A DNA stretch of 48,037 nucleotides from Bacillus sp. 7884-1 (GCF_002272245.1 NZ_NPDD01000079.1:1-48037), one strand, 5' to 3'. Shown: positions 32,281 to 41,467, counted from the first letter of the stretch. Numbers and translations: made by a program. The notes: a model not told the origin generated them from the sequence alone.

Positions 32281-33526
32281 ATTTTGGATTATTTTAATTC
32301 ATACGTATGTAAATAAATTAAAAACAAAGTCATTTTTAATTACAACATTGTTGACCGTAGTCATCACTCTAGCATTAACCAATATGAATAGTATTATCAA
32401 GGTTTTTGATAAAGACGGAGGCAAAGAAAAGGTTGCTGTTTTAGATGAAACAGGTCAGCTATATGTACCGCTTAAAGAACAAATGCGTGCTTTAAATAAA
32501 AACCTTCAACTGACAGAGTTCGACGGCACAGAGAAAGAGGCTGAAAAGGCAGTAGAAGAAGGAGAATATGCAGGTTTTGTCCAGCTGCGTTATGATGCAG
32601 AGGAATTGCCAGAAGCTACATATAAAGCAATGAGTGTAGCGGATTCATCATTATTTACTGATCTTCAGGCAGGACTTCAACAAATGAAAACTATGTTTGC
32701 GGCTTCGAAAATTAATCTAACACCAGAGCAGCTCCAACAACTTTATGAACCAGTTTCTTTTGAGAAAATTGCTCTTGAAAAAAATGCAAAAACGGAAGAG
32801 GAATTGAATCAAGCTAGGGGACTTGTTTATGTTCTGCTGTTTGTCATCTATTTTGCTGTTATCATGTATGCTAGTATGATTGCCATGGAAGTTGCCACAG
32901 AGAAGTCTTCAAGGGTGATGGAAATCCTGATTTCCAGTGTATCACCAATCAAGCAGATGTTTGCAAAAATACTGGGAATTGGTCTTTTAAGCTTAACTCA
33001 GCTTGCAGTACTTTTATCAGTAGGGTATTTTTCGATTAAACGGAATATGTCTTCATTAGAAGGTGGTTTTTTTGACGATTTTGGATTTGGTAATATTTCG
33101 TTATCAACCATTGCGTATGCGGTTATCTTCTTTATTCTGGGCTATTTCCTCTATGCAACCCTTGCCGCCTTTCTAGGTTCATTGGTGAGCAGGATTGAAG
33201 ATGTGCAGCAAATGATTACTCCAATGACATTACTCGTTGTAGCAGGATTTATGATTGCGATGTTCGGTCTCGGCAAACCGGATTCGCCTTTTATTGTCAT
33301 TACATCCTATATACCTTTCTTCACCCCAATGATTATGTTTTTACGAGTAGGTATGCTCAATATTCCAGTTTGGGAAACAGCATTAGGGATTACGATCCTG
33401 CTTTCGACTATAATTTTCTTAGCTGTATTTGGTGCTCGTGTTTACCGCGGTGGAGTATTAATGTACGGAAAGTCAAATTCTTTCAAGGATATAAAAAAGG
33501 CTTTGCAATTAACAAAAAAAGAATAA
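32273..33526 (+). CDS. yhaP: ABC exporter permease YhaP (NatB-like)
   Basis: The 417-aa protein has one N-terminal helix (SFLITTLLTVVITLAL) and an extracytoplasmic domain of about 150 residues with a Glu-rich stretch (EAEKAVEEGEYAGF). Five or six helices follow, with the ABC-2 motif VATEKSSRVMEILISSVSP. This is the NatB/YhaP architecture. Start: ATG 32273 overlaps the yhaQ stop (ATGAATAA) with AGGTGATT just upstream; an in-frame GTG at 32264 lies inside that ribosome site. Confidence 0.9.
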   Translation: MNKFWIILIHTYVNKLKTKSFLITTLLTVVITLALTNMNSIIKVFDKDGGKEKVAVLDETGQLYVPLKEQMRALNKNLQLTEFDGTEKEAEKAVEEGEYAGFVQLRYDAEELPEATYKAMSVADSSLFTDLQAGLQQMKTMFAASKINLTPEQLQQLYEPVSFEKIALEKNAKTEEELNQARGLVYVLLFVIYFAVIMYASMIAMEVATEKSSRVMEILISSVSPIKQMFAKILGIGLLSLTQLAVLLSVGYFSIKRNMSSLEGGFFDDFGFGNISLSTIAYAVIFFILGYFLYATLAAFLGSLVSRIEDVQQMITPMTLLVVAGFMIAMFGLGKPDSPFIVITSYIPFFTPMIMFLRVGMLNIPVWETALGITILLSTIIFLAVFGARVYRGGVLMYGKSNSFKDIKKALQLTKKE

Positions 33527-33531
33527 AATGT

Positions 33532-33566
33532 GAGGGCTTTGTCTAAAAAAGGCAAAGCTCTTTTGA
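33532..33566 (+). terminator. terminator of yhaQP
   Basis: AGGGCTTTG pairs with CAAAGCTCT (one G-T pair), followed by TTTGATTTTTT. Confidence 0.75.
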
Positions 33567-33641
33567 TTTTTTCACTCAGAACGTGCATTCGCATTTTTAG
33601 GATGTTACAATAAAGAAAAACTCACTGAAAGGAGCTTGATT

Positions 33642-34859
33642 ATGAAACAGATTTCATTTATACACGCTGCTGACCTGCATTTGGACAGCCCGATGGTTGG
33701 CTTAAAGCATTTGCCTGCTAACATCCTTTCAAGAGTGAGAGAAAGTACTTTCACAGCTTTAGGGAAGCTCACTTCAGCAGCTATCGATAACAACGTCGAT
33801 TTTGTTATTTTAGCTGGGGATTTATATGATGGTGAAGACAGAAGCTTACGTGCACAATCACGTTTCCGGAATGAAATGAAAAAGCTCTCACAAAAAGGTA
33901 TTCCTGTTTATGTTATTCATGGAAACCATGATCATCTAAGTGGCTCATGGGTACACCTAGATATGCCCTCGAATGTACATTTTTTTAGCAGTGATGTTGA
34001 AATGAAAATATTCCATACAAAACGTGGAGAAAAAGTCCATTTATACGGCTTTAGTTATCTACAGCGTCATATTCTTGATAAAAGAATAGATGACTATCAA
34101 AAACAAGAGCGTGCGGATTTCCATATCGGAATACTCCATGGAAATGAAGGCGGCGGTACTGACCACGATAATTACGCCCCATTTACTATCAAGGACCTTC
34201 ATGAGAAAGAATTTGATTATTGGGCTTTAGGACATATCCATAAACGGATGATATTATCTGAAACCCCGCCAATCATTTATCCAGGAAACCTCCAAGGACG
34301 TAATAAGAAGGAAGTTGGAGTAAAGGGATGTTATTGTATTACGTTGAATGAACTAGAGGCAAAAAAGGAATTTGTTGCAACTTCAGATGTGGTTTGGGAA
34401 GAAGTTTCTGTCGATGCTGCTTCGGCACAAAGCTTTCAAGAAATCTTTCAATTATGTCAAATTACCATTGAACGTTATCGTAAAGCCGGTATTGGAACGC
34501 TGCTTACCATGAACTTGAAAAATGTTCAATTGGATGATTTCCAAGAGAAAAGAGTTCTAGATACTGACCTTCTAGAATTACTAGTAGATTATGAAAATGA
34601 TGAAGAATCATTTGTTTGGATTGTTAATTTATCCCTTGAGGATAACCAGCAGCTAGATAGAAAAAGCTTAATGAAAGAAGCAGATTTTTTTTCTGAGTTG
34701 TTTGCAACTATTGATGACTTTCAAAATCCTGAAGCTGCATTAGCCCCATTATACGAACATCAAATGGGCAGAAAATACTTAAAAATTTTAACAGAAGGTG
34801 AACAGAAAGGATTATTGGAAAAAGCAGAGAAACTATTAATCGGATTATTGTATCAATAG
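33642..34859 (+). CDS. yhaO: YhaO, SbcD/Mre11-like metallophosphoesterase
   Basis: The 405-aa protein carries the calcineurin-like nuclease motifs in order: HAADLHLDSP, LAGDLYDGED, VIHGNHDH, GILHGNEGG and WALGHIHKR. A C-terminal domain of about 130 residues probably contacts the partner ATPase YhaN encoded 9 bases downstream, as SbcD does SbcC. The pair has been implicated in DNA repair and end processing in B. subtilis. Start: ATG 33642 behind AAAGGAG; a codon two positions earlier overlaps that site. It forms an operon with yhaN and perhaps yhaM. Confidence 0.9.
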   Translation: MKQISFIHAADLHLDSPMVGLKHLPANILSRVRESTFTALGKLTSAAIDNNVDFVILAGDLYDGEDRSLRAQSRFRNEMKKLSQKGIPVYVIHGNHDHLSGSWVHLDMPSNVHFFSSDVEMKIFHTKRGEKVHLYGFSYLQRHILDKRIDDYQKQERADFHIGILHGNEGGGTDHDNYAPFTIKDLHEKEFDYWALGHIHKRMILSETPPIIYPGNLQGRNKKEVGVKGCYCITLNELEAKKEFVATSDVVWEEVSVDAASAQSFQEIFQLCQITIERYRKAGIGTLLTMNLKNVQLDDFQEKRVLDTDLLELLVDYENDEESFVWIVNLSLEDNQQLDRKSLMKEADFFSELFATIDDFQNPEAALAPLYEHQMGRKYLKILTEGEQKGLLEKAEKLLIGLLYQ

Positions 34860-34868
34860 AGAAGGGAG

Positions 34869-37800
34869 ATGATTAGCCTGAAAATCCAGGAGATACATAT
34901 ATACGGCTTTGGTCAATTAAATAATACGGTCATTAAAGACCTATCTGATTTTCAAGTGTTTTATGGTGAAAATGAAGCAGGAAAATCCACGATTATGGCA
35001 TTTATTCATGGAATACTATTTGGGTTCCCAACTAAGCAATCTTCAGAACTTCGCTATGTGCCAAAAAACGGATCAAATTATGGCGGGAAGCTAAGAATTT
35101 TATTTGATGAGCTTGGAATTGCCACGATTGAGAGGGTTAGAGGAAAAGCTTCTGGGGATGTTACGGTAACGCTCGCGGACGGAACGACAGGCGATGAGAC
35201 TCTTCTTAAGCAATTACTTGGAAATATGGATAAAGGGTTATTCCAGGCAATTTTTTCATTCAATATACATGGGCTGCAAAATATCCACCAAATGAAAGGG
35301 GAGGAATTAGGCAAGTTTTTATTTTCAACTGGTACACTTGGAACAGAACGGCTGCAAAAGTCAGAGGCAGAACTCCAGAAGGAAATAGAAGCACGCTTTA
35401 AACCAAGTGGAAAGAAGCCTGTGGTTAATGAAAAACTTAAAGCCCTTCACGAACTTAGTGGCGAACTAAAAAAGGCTGCAGCTAAAAATCAAGAATACGA
35501 AGCTCTAGTTTCAGATAAAGAAAGTATACAAAAGGAAGTAGAGAGGATAAATAATTCTCTGCAGGAAGTAAAAGGCGAGGTTGAAAAATTAAATGAGTGG
35601 CAGAGGATCCATTCACTTGTCAAAGAGGAAAGATGGATCACCTCTGAAATCAAGTTATTAGGGGAAAGTTCATTCCCTGTTAGAGGTGTTGAACGGCTAG
35701 AAAAAGTAAATCAGCTAATCTACCCTTATAATGCTCAGATTTCAAGTTTAATGGAAAGAATCGCACAATTAAAAAAAGAAGTTGCCTCTATACAGCCAGA
35801 AAAGGAATTGCTCGCTGATGAGTCTCAGCTTCTTGCTGCGCTAGACCAAATTCCCATCTATGAGCAGTTGACGCTAGAAAAACAACAGTGCGAATTGAAA
35901 GTAGCAGATTTAGAAGAAAAAATCTCCAACATAAATGAAAAACTACACTTACCTCTAAGGGAAGAAGAAGTCCTAACGATAAACACCAATATCTATATGA
36001 AAAATCAGGTGGAGCAGACAGCAGGTAAGAAGCAAAAGCTTTTAGAAATAAAGCAGGACCTTGAAGAGAAATTTCGTGAAGAAAAAAGTGCTCTTGAGGA
36101 GCTGGAAGGAAAAGTTCGCATTGCCAAAACACAAATGATTCCAGCTCATGAAAGAGCAAAGCTTGAAAAGGTAGTACATGTGGAAGGTGAAAAAAGAAAA
36201 GTAGAATACGAACTAAAGGCAGTCCAAGATAAAATAGAGTATTATCAACATACTCATGAGCAGGACAAAAAAACATTTACAAAGATAAACAAGCAAAAAC
36301 AAATTCAATTTCTAACCATTGGTGCGATACTGCTAGTTCTAACACTTTATGGTTTGTTTACTAAGCAATGGACACTGTTAGTTGTTGGTGTATTAGGAAG
36401 CTTACTAATTGGTGTTTTTCTTAGTAAAAACCTTGCCCATAAAAATGAAACCAAGATCCATCAGGCTCTAAGTCAGTTGTTAGAAAATGAAAAAAAGTTA
36501 ATACAAAAATTAGAGGAATATAAAAATAGTAATATCCCAGCCATTCAAGAAAAATTGGATCAAGATAATCTTCGGAAAGAGCAGTATCTGCTGTTAAAAA
36601 TAAAGCTTGAACAGCAGCAAACACAGTATGAGAATGTAATTAGGAAATTTGAGGAATGGGAAACCGAAGCAGCAGAAAATAAGGAAATATTAATGAAATT
36701 GAGTAGTGAACTTCATATACCTGAATATATTGCCGAAACATTTTTCCTAGAAGCATTTCAGCTAATTGAACAATATAAACAAGTAGGAAGAGAAAAAAAG
36801 CATTTGCTTGCAAGGTTGGAAAATATTAATCAGGAACAGGCAAACATTACGAAAAGACTCACATTTTACTCAAAACAATATCTAGCAGAGGAAGGTAGTG
36901 ATTTTTCCAAAATTGCCTTTTTATTGCGGAATAAATTAAAGGAGGAGCATGGAAAATTAATAAAAATTCAAGAAAAGCAAGAAAAGCTTGATGACCTTGA
37001 GGCAGACCTTAATCAAATGAAGCAGGAGCAGAACCATCTAATTTCGGAAAAGAAAAAGCTCCTTGACGAAGCCGATGTAGAGGAAGAAGAGGCATACTAT
37101 GAGCTTGGTAAAAAAGTAGAAAAGAAGAGTAAGCTGATCGATAGGCTTGCAGATATAGGTAAGCAGGTCCAATATTCCTTTCTAAAGGAAGAAGAAATAG
37201 AAAGACTCTTACAAATTCATAATGTAGAAGGACTATTAATCCATTATCATGCGGAGAAAGAAACTTTATCCTCTAGATTGATTGAACTGCAAGAAAAGCA
37301 AGCAGCTGTTAACTACCAGATTCAACTTCTTGAAGAAGGCGGGTCCTACTCTGAAATCCTTCATCACTATAAACAGCAAAAGTTTGAGTTAGAAGAAGCA
37401 GCAAAGGAATGGTCAGTTTTTTCTTTAGCTCAAAACATCCTATCAAAAACGGTTGAAAAGTATAAAACCGTCCATTTACCTAGAATGCTGGCTAAAGCAG
37501 AGGAATACCTATTTTTTCTTACTGAGGAACAATATGAGCGTATCCACCTGCAGCAGTCCGGATCTGGCTTTCTGATTGAAAGAAGTGATCATACCTTATT
37601 TGAGGCAAATGAGTTAAGTCAAGCTACTGCAGAGCAGGTATATGTTTCTATTAGACTTGCGCTTGCCACTACACTATATGAAAAGTATCACTTTCCAATC
37701 ATCATCGATGATAGCTTTGTAAATTTTGACTCAAGCCGTACAAAAAAGGTGATGGAGTTATTAACAAAACTTGAACATAATCAAATTTTATTCTTTACCT

Positions 37801-37877
37801 GTCATACACATTTACTTCAATACTTTCAACCTGAAAACGTTCTGTATCTTCATAAGGGAGCAGTCGAAGTAATTTGA
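34869..37877 (+). CDS. sbcE: YhaN/SbcE, SbcC-like ATPase with coiled coils and membrane hairpin
   Basis: The 1002-aa protein is built like an SMC/Rad50 ATPase. It starts with IYGFGQLNN and Walker A GENEAGKST, then long coiled coils (about 180-470 and 525-880), and ends with the D-loop region IIDDSFVNFDSSRTKK. Midway (about 478-520) are two hydrophobic helices (TIGAILLVLTLYGLF and LLVVGVLGSLLIGVFL) at the point where Rad50/SbcC has its zinc hook; no CxxC is present. This could anchor the molecule in the membrane. Start: ATG 34869 has GGGAG directly against it; a CTG at 34878, nine bases past that ribosome site, is an alternative start giving MKIQEIHIYG. Confidence 0.88.
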   Translation: MISLKIQEIHIYGFGQLNNTVIKDLSDFQVFYGENEAGKSTIMAFIHGILFGFPTKQSSELRYVPKNGSNYGGKLRILFDELGIATIERVRGKASGDVTVTLADGTTGDETLLKQLLGNMDKGLFQAIFSFNIHGLQNIHQMKGEELGKFLFSTGTLGTERLQKSEAELQKEIEARFKPSGKKPVVNEKLKALHELSGELKKAAAKNQEYEALVSDKESIQKEVERINNSLQEVKGEVEKLNEWQRIHSLVKEERWITSEIKLLGESSFPVRGVERLEKVNQLIYPYNAQISSLMERIAQLKKEVASIQPEKELLADESQLLAALDQIPIYEQLTLEKQQCELKVADLEEKISNINEKLHLPLREEEVLTINTNIYMKNQVEQTAGKKQKLLEIKQDLEEKFREEKSALEELEGKVRIAKTQMIPAHERAKLEKVVHVEGEKRKVEYELKAVQDKIEYYQHTHEQDKKTFTKINKQKQIQFLTIGAILLVLTLYGLFTKQWTLLVVGVLGSLLIGVFLSKNLAHKNETKIHQALSQLLENEKKLIQKLEEYKNSNIPAIQEKLDQDNLRKEQYLLLKIKLEQQQTQYENVIRKFEEWETEAAENKEILMKLSSELHIPEYIAETFFLEAFQLIEQYKQVGREKKHLLARLENINQEQANITKRLTFYSKQYLAEEGSDFSKIAFLLRNKLKEEHGKLIKIQEKQEKLDDLEADLNQMKQEQNHLISEKKKLLDEADVEEEEAYYELGKKVEKKSKLIDRLADIGKQVQYSFLKEEEIERLLQIHNVEGLLIHYHAEKETLSSRLIELQEKQAAVNYQIQLLEEGGSYSEILHHYKQQKFELEEAAKEWSVFSLAQNILSKTVEKYKTVHLPRMLAKAEEYLFFLTEEQYERIHLQQSGSGFLIERSDHTLFEANELSQATAEQVYVSIRLALATTLYEKYHFPIIIDDSFVNFDSSRTKKVMELLTKLEHNQILFFTCHTHLLQYFQPENVLYLHKGAVEVI

Positions 37878-37919
37878 TAGAGAATGTTATACTTGTACTA
37901 ATGGGAAGGAGAGAGCAAG

Positions 37920-38864
37920 ATGAATAAAGGAATTTTAAATTATGATTTTGGTGTACAGGTTGATCTGTATTTACTTATCAAAAGCGCCACAAAAGGGATA
38001 GCGAGTAATGGAAAGCCATTCCTAACCCTTATTCTTCAAGATCAAAGCGGTGAGATAGAAGCAAAACTTTGGGACGCTAATGAAGAGGATGAAAAGAATT
38101 ACATTGCACAAAAAATTGTTAAAATTATCGGGGATACTCATAACTATCGCGGTAAAAGCCAGCTGAAAATTCGCCAGATTCGAAGAACAGGACCTAGTGA
38201 TTCAGTAAAGTTGGAGGATTTTTTAGCTACGGCTCCATTAAGCCAAGAGGAAATGACAAGTAAACTGACACAATATATTTTTGACATGAAAAACCCAAAC
38301 ATCCAAAGAATTACCCGTCATTTATTGAAAAAGCACCAGCAGGCTTTTCTAGAATATCCAGCAGCTACGAAGAATCATCACGAGTTTGTATCAGGACTAG
38401 TCTATCATGTTGTAAGTATGCTTGATTTGGCAAAATCCATTGCAACACTATATCCAAGTCTCGATAAGGACTTACTTTATGCAGGCGTGATTTTGCATGA
38501 TATGGGTAAGGTTGTGGAATTATCAGGACCCATTTCTACTGTTTATACCGTTGAAGGAAATTTACTTGGTCATATTACGATAATGGTAAATGAAATCGGC
38601 AAAGCCGCTGAGGAGCTAGGAATAGTTGGTGAGGAAGTTTTAATTCTTCAGCACCTTGTGTTAAGCCACCATGGAAAAGCGGAGTGGGGAAGTCCAAAGC
38701 CGCCGTTAATTAAAGAAGCTGAAATTCTTCACTATATCGATAATCTTGACGCAAAAATGAACATGCTCGATCGAGCCTTAGAAAGAGTGAAACCTGGAGA
38801 ATTTACTGAAAGAGTATATGCCTTAGATAACCGCTCATTTTATAAGCCAATCTTTCATAAATAA
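37920..38864 (+). CDS. yhaM: 3'-5' exoribonuclease YhaM
   Basis: The 314-aa protein has the size of B. subtilis YhaM. The N-terminal OB-fold ([20 protein letters not shown]...[11 protein letters not shown]) binds nucleic acid, and the HD domain carries the metal ligands in [22 protein letters not shown] and LVLSHHG. It degrades RNA, and ssDNA with Mn2+, from the 3' end. Start: ATG 37920 with GGAGAGAG upstream. It follows yhaN by 42 bases and is probably in the same transcript, which then ends at the terminator directly behind it. Confidence 0.93.
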   Translation: MNKGILNYDFGVQVDLYLLIKSATKGIASNGKPFLTLILQDQSGEIEAKLWDANEEDEKNYIAQKIVKIIGDTHNYRGKSQLKIRQIRRTGPSDSVKLEDFLATAPLSQEEMTSKLTQYIFDMKNPNIQRITRHLLKKHQQAFLEYPAATKNHHEFVSGLVYHVVSMLDLAKSIATLYPSLDKDLLYAGVILHDMGKVVELSGPISTVYTVEGNLLGHITIMVNEIGKAAEELGIVGEEVLILQHLVLSHHGKAEWGSPKPPLIKEAEILHYIDNLDAKMNMLDRALERVKPGEFTERVYALDNRSFYKPIFHK

Positions 38865-38890
38865 AATAACCCAATTGGGTTATTTTTTTT
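38863..38890 (+). terminator. terminator of the yhaONM operon
   Basis: AAATAACCCAATTGGGTTATTT is self-complementary and followed by a run of T. Confidence 0.85.
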
Positions 38891-38969
38891 GAGCTCATAG
38901 AATATTTATATATTACTCGAATATGTTGTATAAAAAGTGGACAACCACTAACGAAGGGAGCAATAATAA

Positions 38970-39158
38970 ATGACTATTCCTATTTGGGTATATGCAGTCG
39001 TGGTTGGTATTGTAATTAGTGCGTTGATGGCAATCAAAACAGGCAGAGAAGAACGTTTGTTAGAAATGGAAAATATAGAAAAAGAGGGAGAGATATATTT
39101 AACCCGTCTAGAAGAAGAAAAAGAAAGACGTGAAGGAGAAAGGATCACTGCGGAATAA
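38970..39158 (+). CDS. yhaL: sporulation protein YhaL
   Basis: The 62-aa protein has one N-terminal helix (IPIWVYAVVVGIVISALMA) and a strongly charged C-terminal helix with Glu/Arg repeats (LLEMENIEKEGEIYLTRLEE), the YhaL pattern. YhaL is listed among sporulation proteins of B. subtilis, without known activity. Start: ATG 38970 behind AAGGGAG with nine-base spacing. The position between yhaM and prsA matches B. subtilis. The promoter could not be assigned to a sporulation sigma factor. Confidence 0.82.
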   Translation: MTIPIWVYAVVVGIVISALMAIKTGREERLLEMENIEKEGEIYLTRLEEEKERREGERITAE

Positions 39159-39199
39159 AAAAAGAAGGGACTCGATTATTCAGAGTTCCTTCTTTTTGC
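39157..39199. terminator. bidirectional terminator between yhaL and prsA
   Basis: AAAAAGAAGGGACTC pairs with GAGTTCCTTCTTTTT (one G-T pair), with A and T runs on both sides. Confidence 0.88.
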
Positions 39200-39200
39200 T

Positions 39201-40064
39201 TTATTGTTGTGCTGGTGCAGTTTGTGGGTCAAGAGCGTTTTCTAAGTCTTTATCACTTATCTTCACTTTTGCATCCTTAATTTCTTTTTGCATGATTTCA
39301 TTAATCTTTTCGGTGGTTAATTTTGAAGATTTTAATTCTTTTTCCATTTGTTCTTTCATTTCTTCAAAGGACTTTTTCTCCTTTTTGTCCGTCAATTGAA
39401 TAACATGATATCCAAATGATGTTTTCACAGGTGCACTGATTTCATCCTTTTTAAGTGCATATGCTGCCTCTTCAAAAGCAGGATCCATCGCTCCCGGACC
39501 AAACCATCCTAAGTCTCCGCCAGCTGCTTTAGCCGCTTCATCCGTAGAATAAGTATTGCTTACATCTTCAAATTTCTCTCCAGCATCAAGTTTTGATTTC
39601 ACTTCTAATGCTGTCTTTTCATCCGCAACAAGAATATGACGAGCCTTAATTTCAGGCTTATAGTTATCGTAGTATTCCTTTACTTCTTTATCTGTTACTT
39701 TGATTGACTTCATAGCAGCCTTTTCTTGCATCATGCCGAGTTTCATTGTTTCTTTAAAAGCATTTTCATCCGCGTAGCCGTATTGCGCTAATGCAGCTTC
39801 AAAGTTTTCTCCAAGCTGCTCTTTTAATTCAGCAACCTTGGCATCTAATTCTTTCTCCGTTACTTTGTATTTCTCGGAAAGGACTTTTTCATAGACAAGC
39901 TGTTGTAATGCTTGTGCCCCCACCTTTTCCTTCATTGCTTCATAAAGTTCATCCTGTGTAACATCTCCAGCACTGCTTTCTGCCACAGTAGAACCGCTTT
40001 GATTACATGCGCTTAAGGCAATAACCCCGCCAGCTAATGTAAGGGCTAACATCCATTTTTTCAT
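39201..40064 (-). CDS. prsA: PrsA foldase lipoprotein (parvulin peptidyl-prolyl isomerase)
   Basis: PrsA helps secreted proteins fold at the outer face of the membrane. The 287-aa precursor has a lipoprotein signal with lipobox LSAC (Cys20). An N-terminal chaperone domain and a central parvulin domain follow (from KARHILVADEKTALEVKSKL to FGYHVIQLTDKK, with DLGWFGPGAMDPAFEEAA between). A charged C-terminal region ends in PQTAPAQQ. Start: ATG 40064 with AGGAGAGG six bases upstream. Monocistronic, with a promoter about 53-80 bases upstream. Confidence 0.95.
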   Translation of the reverse strand: MKKWMLALTLAGGVIALSACNQSGSTVAESSAGDVTQDELYEAMKEKVGAQALQQLVYEKVLSEKYKVTEKELDAKVAELKEQLGENFEAALAQYGYADENAFKETMKLGMMQEKAAMKSIKVTDKEVKEYYDNYKPEIKARHILVADEKTALEVKSKLDAGEKFEDVSNTYSTDEAAKAAGGDLGWFGPGAMDPAFEEAAYALKKDEISAPVKTSFGYHVIQLTDKKEKKSFEEMKEQMEKELKSSKLTTEKINEIMQKEIKDAKVKISDKDLENALDPQTAPAQQ

Positions 40065-40092
40065 GAGGAACCTCTCCTAAACAGTAAATTCT

Positions 40093-40144
40093 TGTGGGTT
40101 TTTGTCCACAAACTATACTATAACATAAATGGTAACCACTGCAA
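40093..40144 (-). promoter_or_regulatory. prsA promoter and 5' UTR hairpin
   Basis: On the minus strand TTGCAG (40144-40139), a 16-base spacer and TATAGT (40122-40117) form a sigma-A promoter. Just downstream, TTGTGG and CCACAA (40112-40093) can form a hairpin at the 5' end of the message, which may stabilise it. Confidence 0.6.
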
Positions 40145-40344
40145 AAATATTTCCTGTGTTGTTTACAGAATTTTGGGCATATACCTATCGCGATTTCGGA
40201 ATTTGTACATACGATACAATGTAAGAAAAAAGGAATACTGTTCAACTGCCTAGGTACTAAGCAGGAGATTCTCAATGGATCATTACCCATTATGAAAAAG
40301 GTGGACTTTTTTCATAAGAAAATAAGGTAAGAGCCTAGTCGAAA
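40145..40344. other. intergenic region with no gene between prsA and the YjcZ-like pair
   Basis: The gap between prsA and the first YjcZ-like gene is about 330 bases. Outside the prsA promoter (to 40144) and a sigma-G-like promoter (from 40345), I see no credible coding frame. A CATACGATA motif near 40209 looks like a sporulation -10 element but has no convincing -35 partner. Confidence 0.5.
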
Positions 40345-40374
40345 TGAATACAGCTTGAATAGTATATCGTAGTA
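40345..40374 (+). promoter_or_regulatory. sigma-G-like promoter of the YjcZ-like genes
   Basis: TGAATA (40345-40350), a 17-base spacer and CGTAGTA (40368-40374) fit sigma-G elements (TGMATA, CATAMTA) with two mismatches in the -10. It is 22 bases before the first YjcZ-like start codon. Confidence 0.4.
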
Positions 40375-40395
40375 AACAATAAAGGAGGTATTATG

Positions 40396-40482
40396 ATGAG
40401 TGGTGGACACGGAGCAGGATTTGCATTGATTGTAGTCCTATTCATTCTATTGATTATTGTTGGAGCATCTTGGATTTGCTAA
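40396..40482 (+). CDS. YjcZ-family sporulation peptide, 28 aa (copy 1)
   Basis: The peptide MSGGHGAGFALIVVLFILLI... ends GASWIC and fits the YjcZ family: a short Gly/His-rich head, a hydrophobic helix rich in Ile, Val and Leu, and a GASW end. These are annotated as sporulation proteins of unknown role. Start: ATG 40396 with AAAGGAGG seven bases away; the ATG just before it at 40393 is closer to the ribosome site. It is followed 56 bases later by a second copy. Confidence 0.8.
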   Translation: MSGGHGAGFALIVVLFILLIIVGASWIC

Positions 40483-40538
40483 TGAAAATTTAAAATGATG
40501 CAGACAACAGCTTACCACTTATGAAAGGGGAGAATTGT

Positions 40539-40628
40539 GTGTCTGGTTATGGATTCCACGGTGGAGGATTTGCGTTAATCGTAGTTCTTTTCATCCTGTT
40601 AATAATTATTGGGGCTTCTTGGCTCTAA
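40539..40628 (+). CDS. YjcZ-family sporulation peptide, 29 aa (copy 2)
   Basis: A near copy of the preceding peptide: MSGYGFHGGGFALIVVLFIL... ending GASWL. The core FALIVVLFILLII is identical to copy 1, but the DNA differs at many third positions, so the duplication is not recent or has been under selection. Start: GTG 40539, six bases after AGGGGAG. A terminator follows. The last residue Cys of copy 1 is missing here. Confidence 0.8.
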   Translation: MSGYGFHGGGFALIVVLFILLIIIGASWL

Positions 40629-40644
40629 CCTGAAGACAAAATTA

Positions 40645-40677
40645 AAAGCGATGAGATAATTCTCATCGCTTCTATTT
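40645..40677 (+). terminator. terminator after the YjcZ-like pair
   Basis: AAGCGATGAGA pairs perfectly with TCTCATCGCTT around TAAT, followed by CTATTTG. The T tract is imperfect. Confidence 0.75.
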
Positions 40678-40710
40678 GTTTGTTACAATATAAACCTACA
40701 TGAATTAAGC

Positions 40711-40890
40711 CTATGTATACAGTATTTCTACATAGGATGAAATCAGTAATATCGTGACAAGTACATTTATTGTGCGAAATACTTTGTGCTGACGTTCCTC
40801 TGGGATATCCTTTTGAATACAAAGGGAATTGGTCATTTTGTTAACATAATATAAAATAAAAATGGCCAAGACAATAAAAATGGAGATCAT
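40711..40890 (-). CDS. two-helix small membrane protein, 59 aa
   Basis: Not recognised. It starts MISIFIVLAIFILYYVNKM (first helix), has a polar charged middle (QKDIPEERQHKVFRT) and ends with a second helix (INVLVTILLISSYVEILYT). Start: ATG 40890 with GGGAGGG eight bases upstream; a TTG directly before it is also in frame. Convergent with the YjcZ-like genes and divergent from yhaI. Confidence 0.65.
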   Translation of the reverse strand: MISIFIVLAIFILYYVNKMTNSLCIQKDIPEERQHKVFRTINVLVTILLISSYVEILYT

Positions 40891-41125
40891 CAACGATTCC
40901 CTCCCTGATGTTCATTTATGTTAATACATTATCAAAAATTTACAAAAAAAGATAGTTAAAAGGATTGGTAGTAAAGTAGGAAATAAATTGAAATTGCTGC
41001 CAATAAAGTTTTCTAGGTCATGTTTACCAAGGAACAAAACCATTTAAGAAAAAGGTTTACCTATGACTTAATAAGGTAAATAATGAATATAAGAAAAGTA
41101 TAAGAATGTTCGGAGGTCGAAATGT

Positions 41126-41464
41126 ATGGATAAATATGCTGAATTACAAATTAGAGTGAATCTTCTTGAATACCATCAAAGGCTGCTATTAAAAATGTTA
41201 TCTGCCCCCAATCTCGAATTCTATAGATTGGTCATTGAAAATGGGATATCAGAACAGGAAGTACAAGCCTTCAACAAACTTTGTGAGGAAATGAACAAAA
41301 AAATGGAAGAACAAAAAGCGGAAGGTTTTATTAATTTTCATCCGCTTTTCAATGAGTTTTTATATTCGTTGCCAGCAAAATTTGACGTGAAGGAAGTAAT
41401 TCAAACTTGTTTAAATCAACGACTATACGAACCTCTTTTTAGAGAGTTCCATAAGTGCCTTTAA
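41126..41464 (+). CDS. yhaI: YhaI-like protein (DUF1878 type)
   Basis: The 112-aa soluble, mostly helical protein (YAELQIRVNLLEYHQRLLLK, then EFYRLVIENGISEQEVQAF and LNQRLYEPLFREF) resembles B. subtilis YhaI in length, sequence type and position next to scoC. Function unknown. Start: ATG 41126 with GGAGG nine bases upstream. It converges on scoC with only 3 bases between the stop codons and no clear terminator between them. Confidence 0.82.
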   Translation: MDKYAELQIRVNLLEYHQRLLLKMLSAPNLEFYRLVIENGISEQEVQAFNKLCEEMNKKMEEQKAEGFINFHPLFNEFLYSLPAKFDVKEVIQTCLNQRLYEPLFREFHKCL

Positions 41465-41467
41465 ACA

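Noticed and set aside
40207..40220. CATACGATA as a sporulation promoter for the YjcZ-like genes
   Set aside because: It matches a sigma-K -10, but no AC element lies 15-16 bases upstream and it is almost 190 bases before the gene; the sigma-G-like pair at 40345-40374 is better placed.
40003..40290. Minus-strand open frame upstream of prsA (95 codons)
   Set aside because: Overlaps the start of prsA and its promoter in another frame, is unusually rich in Cys and has no ribosome site.
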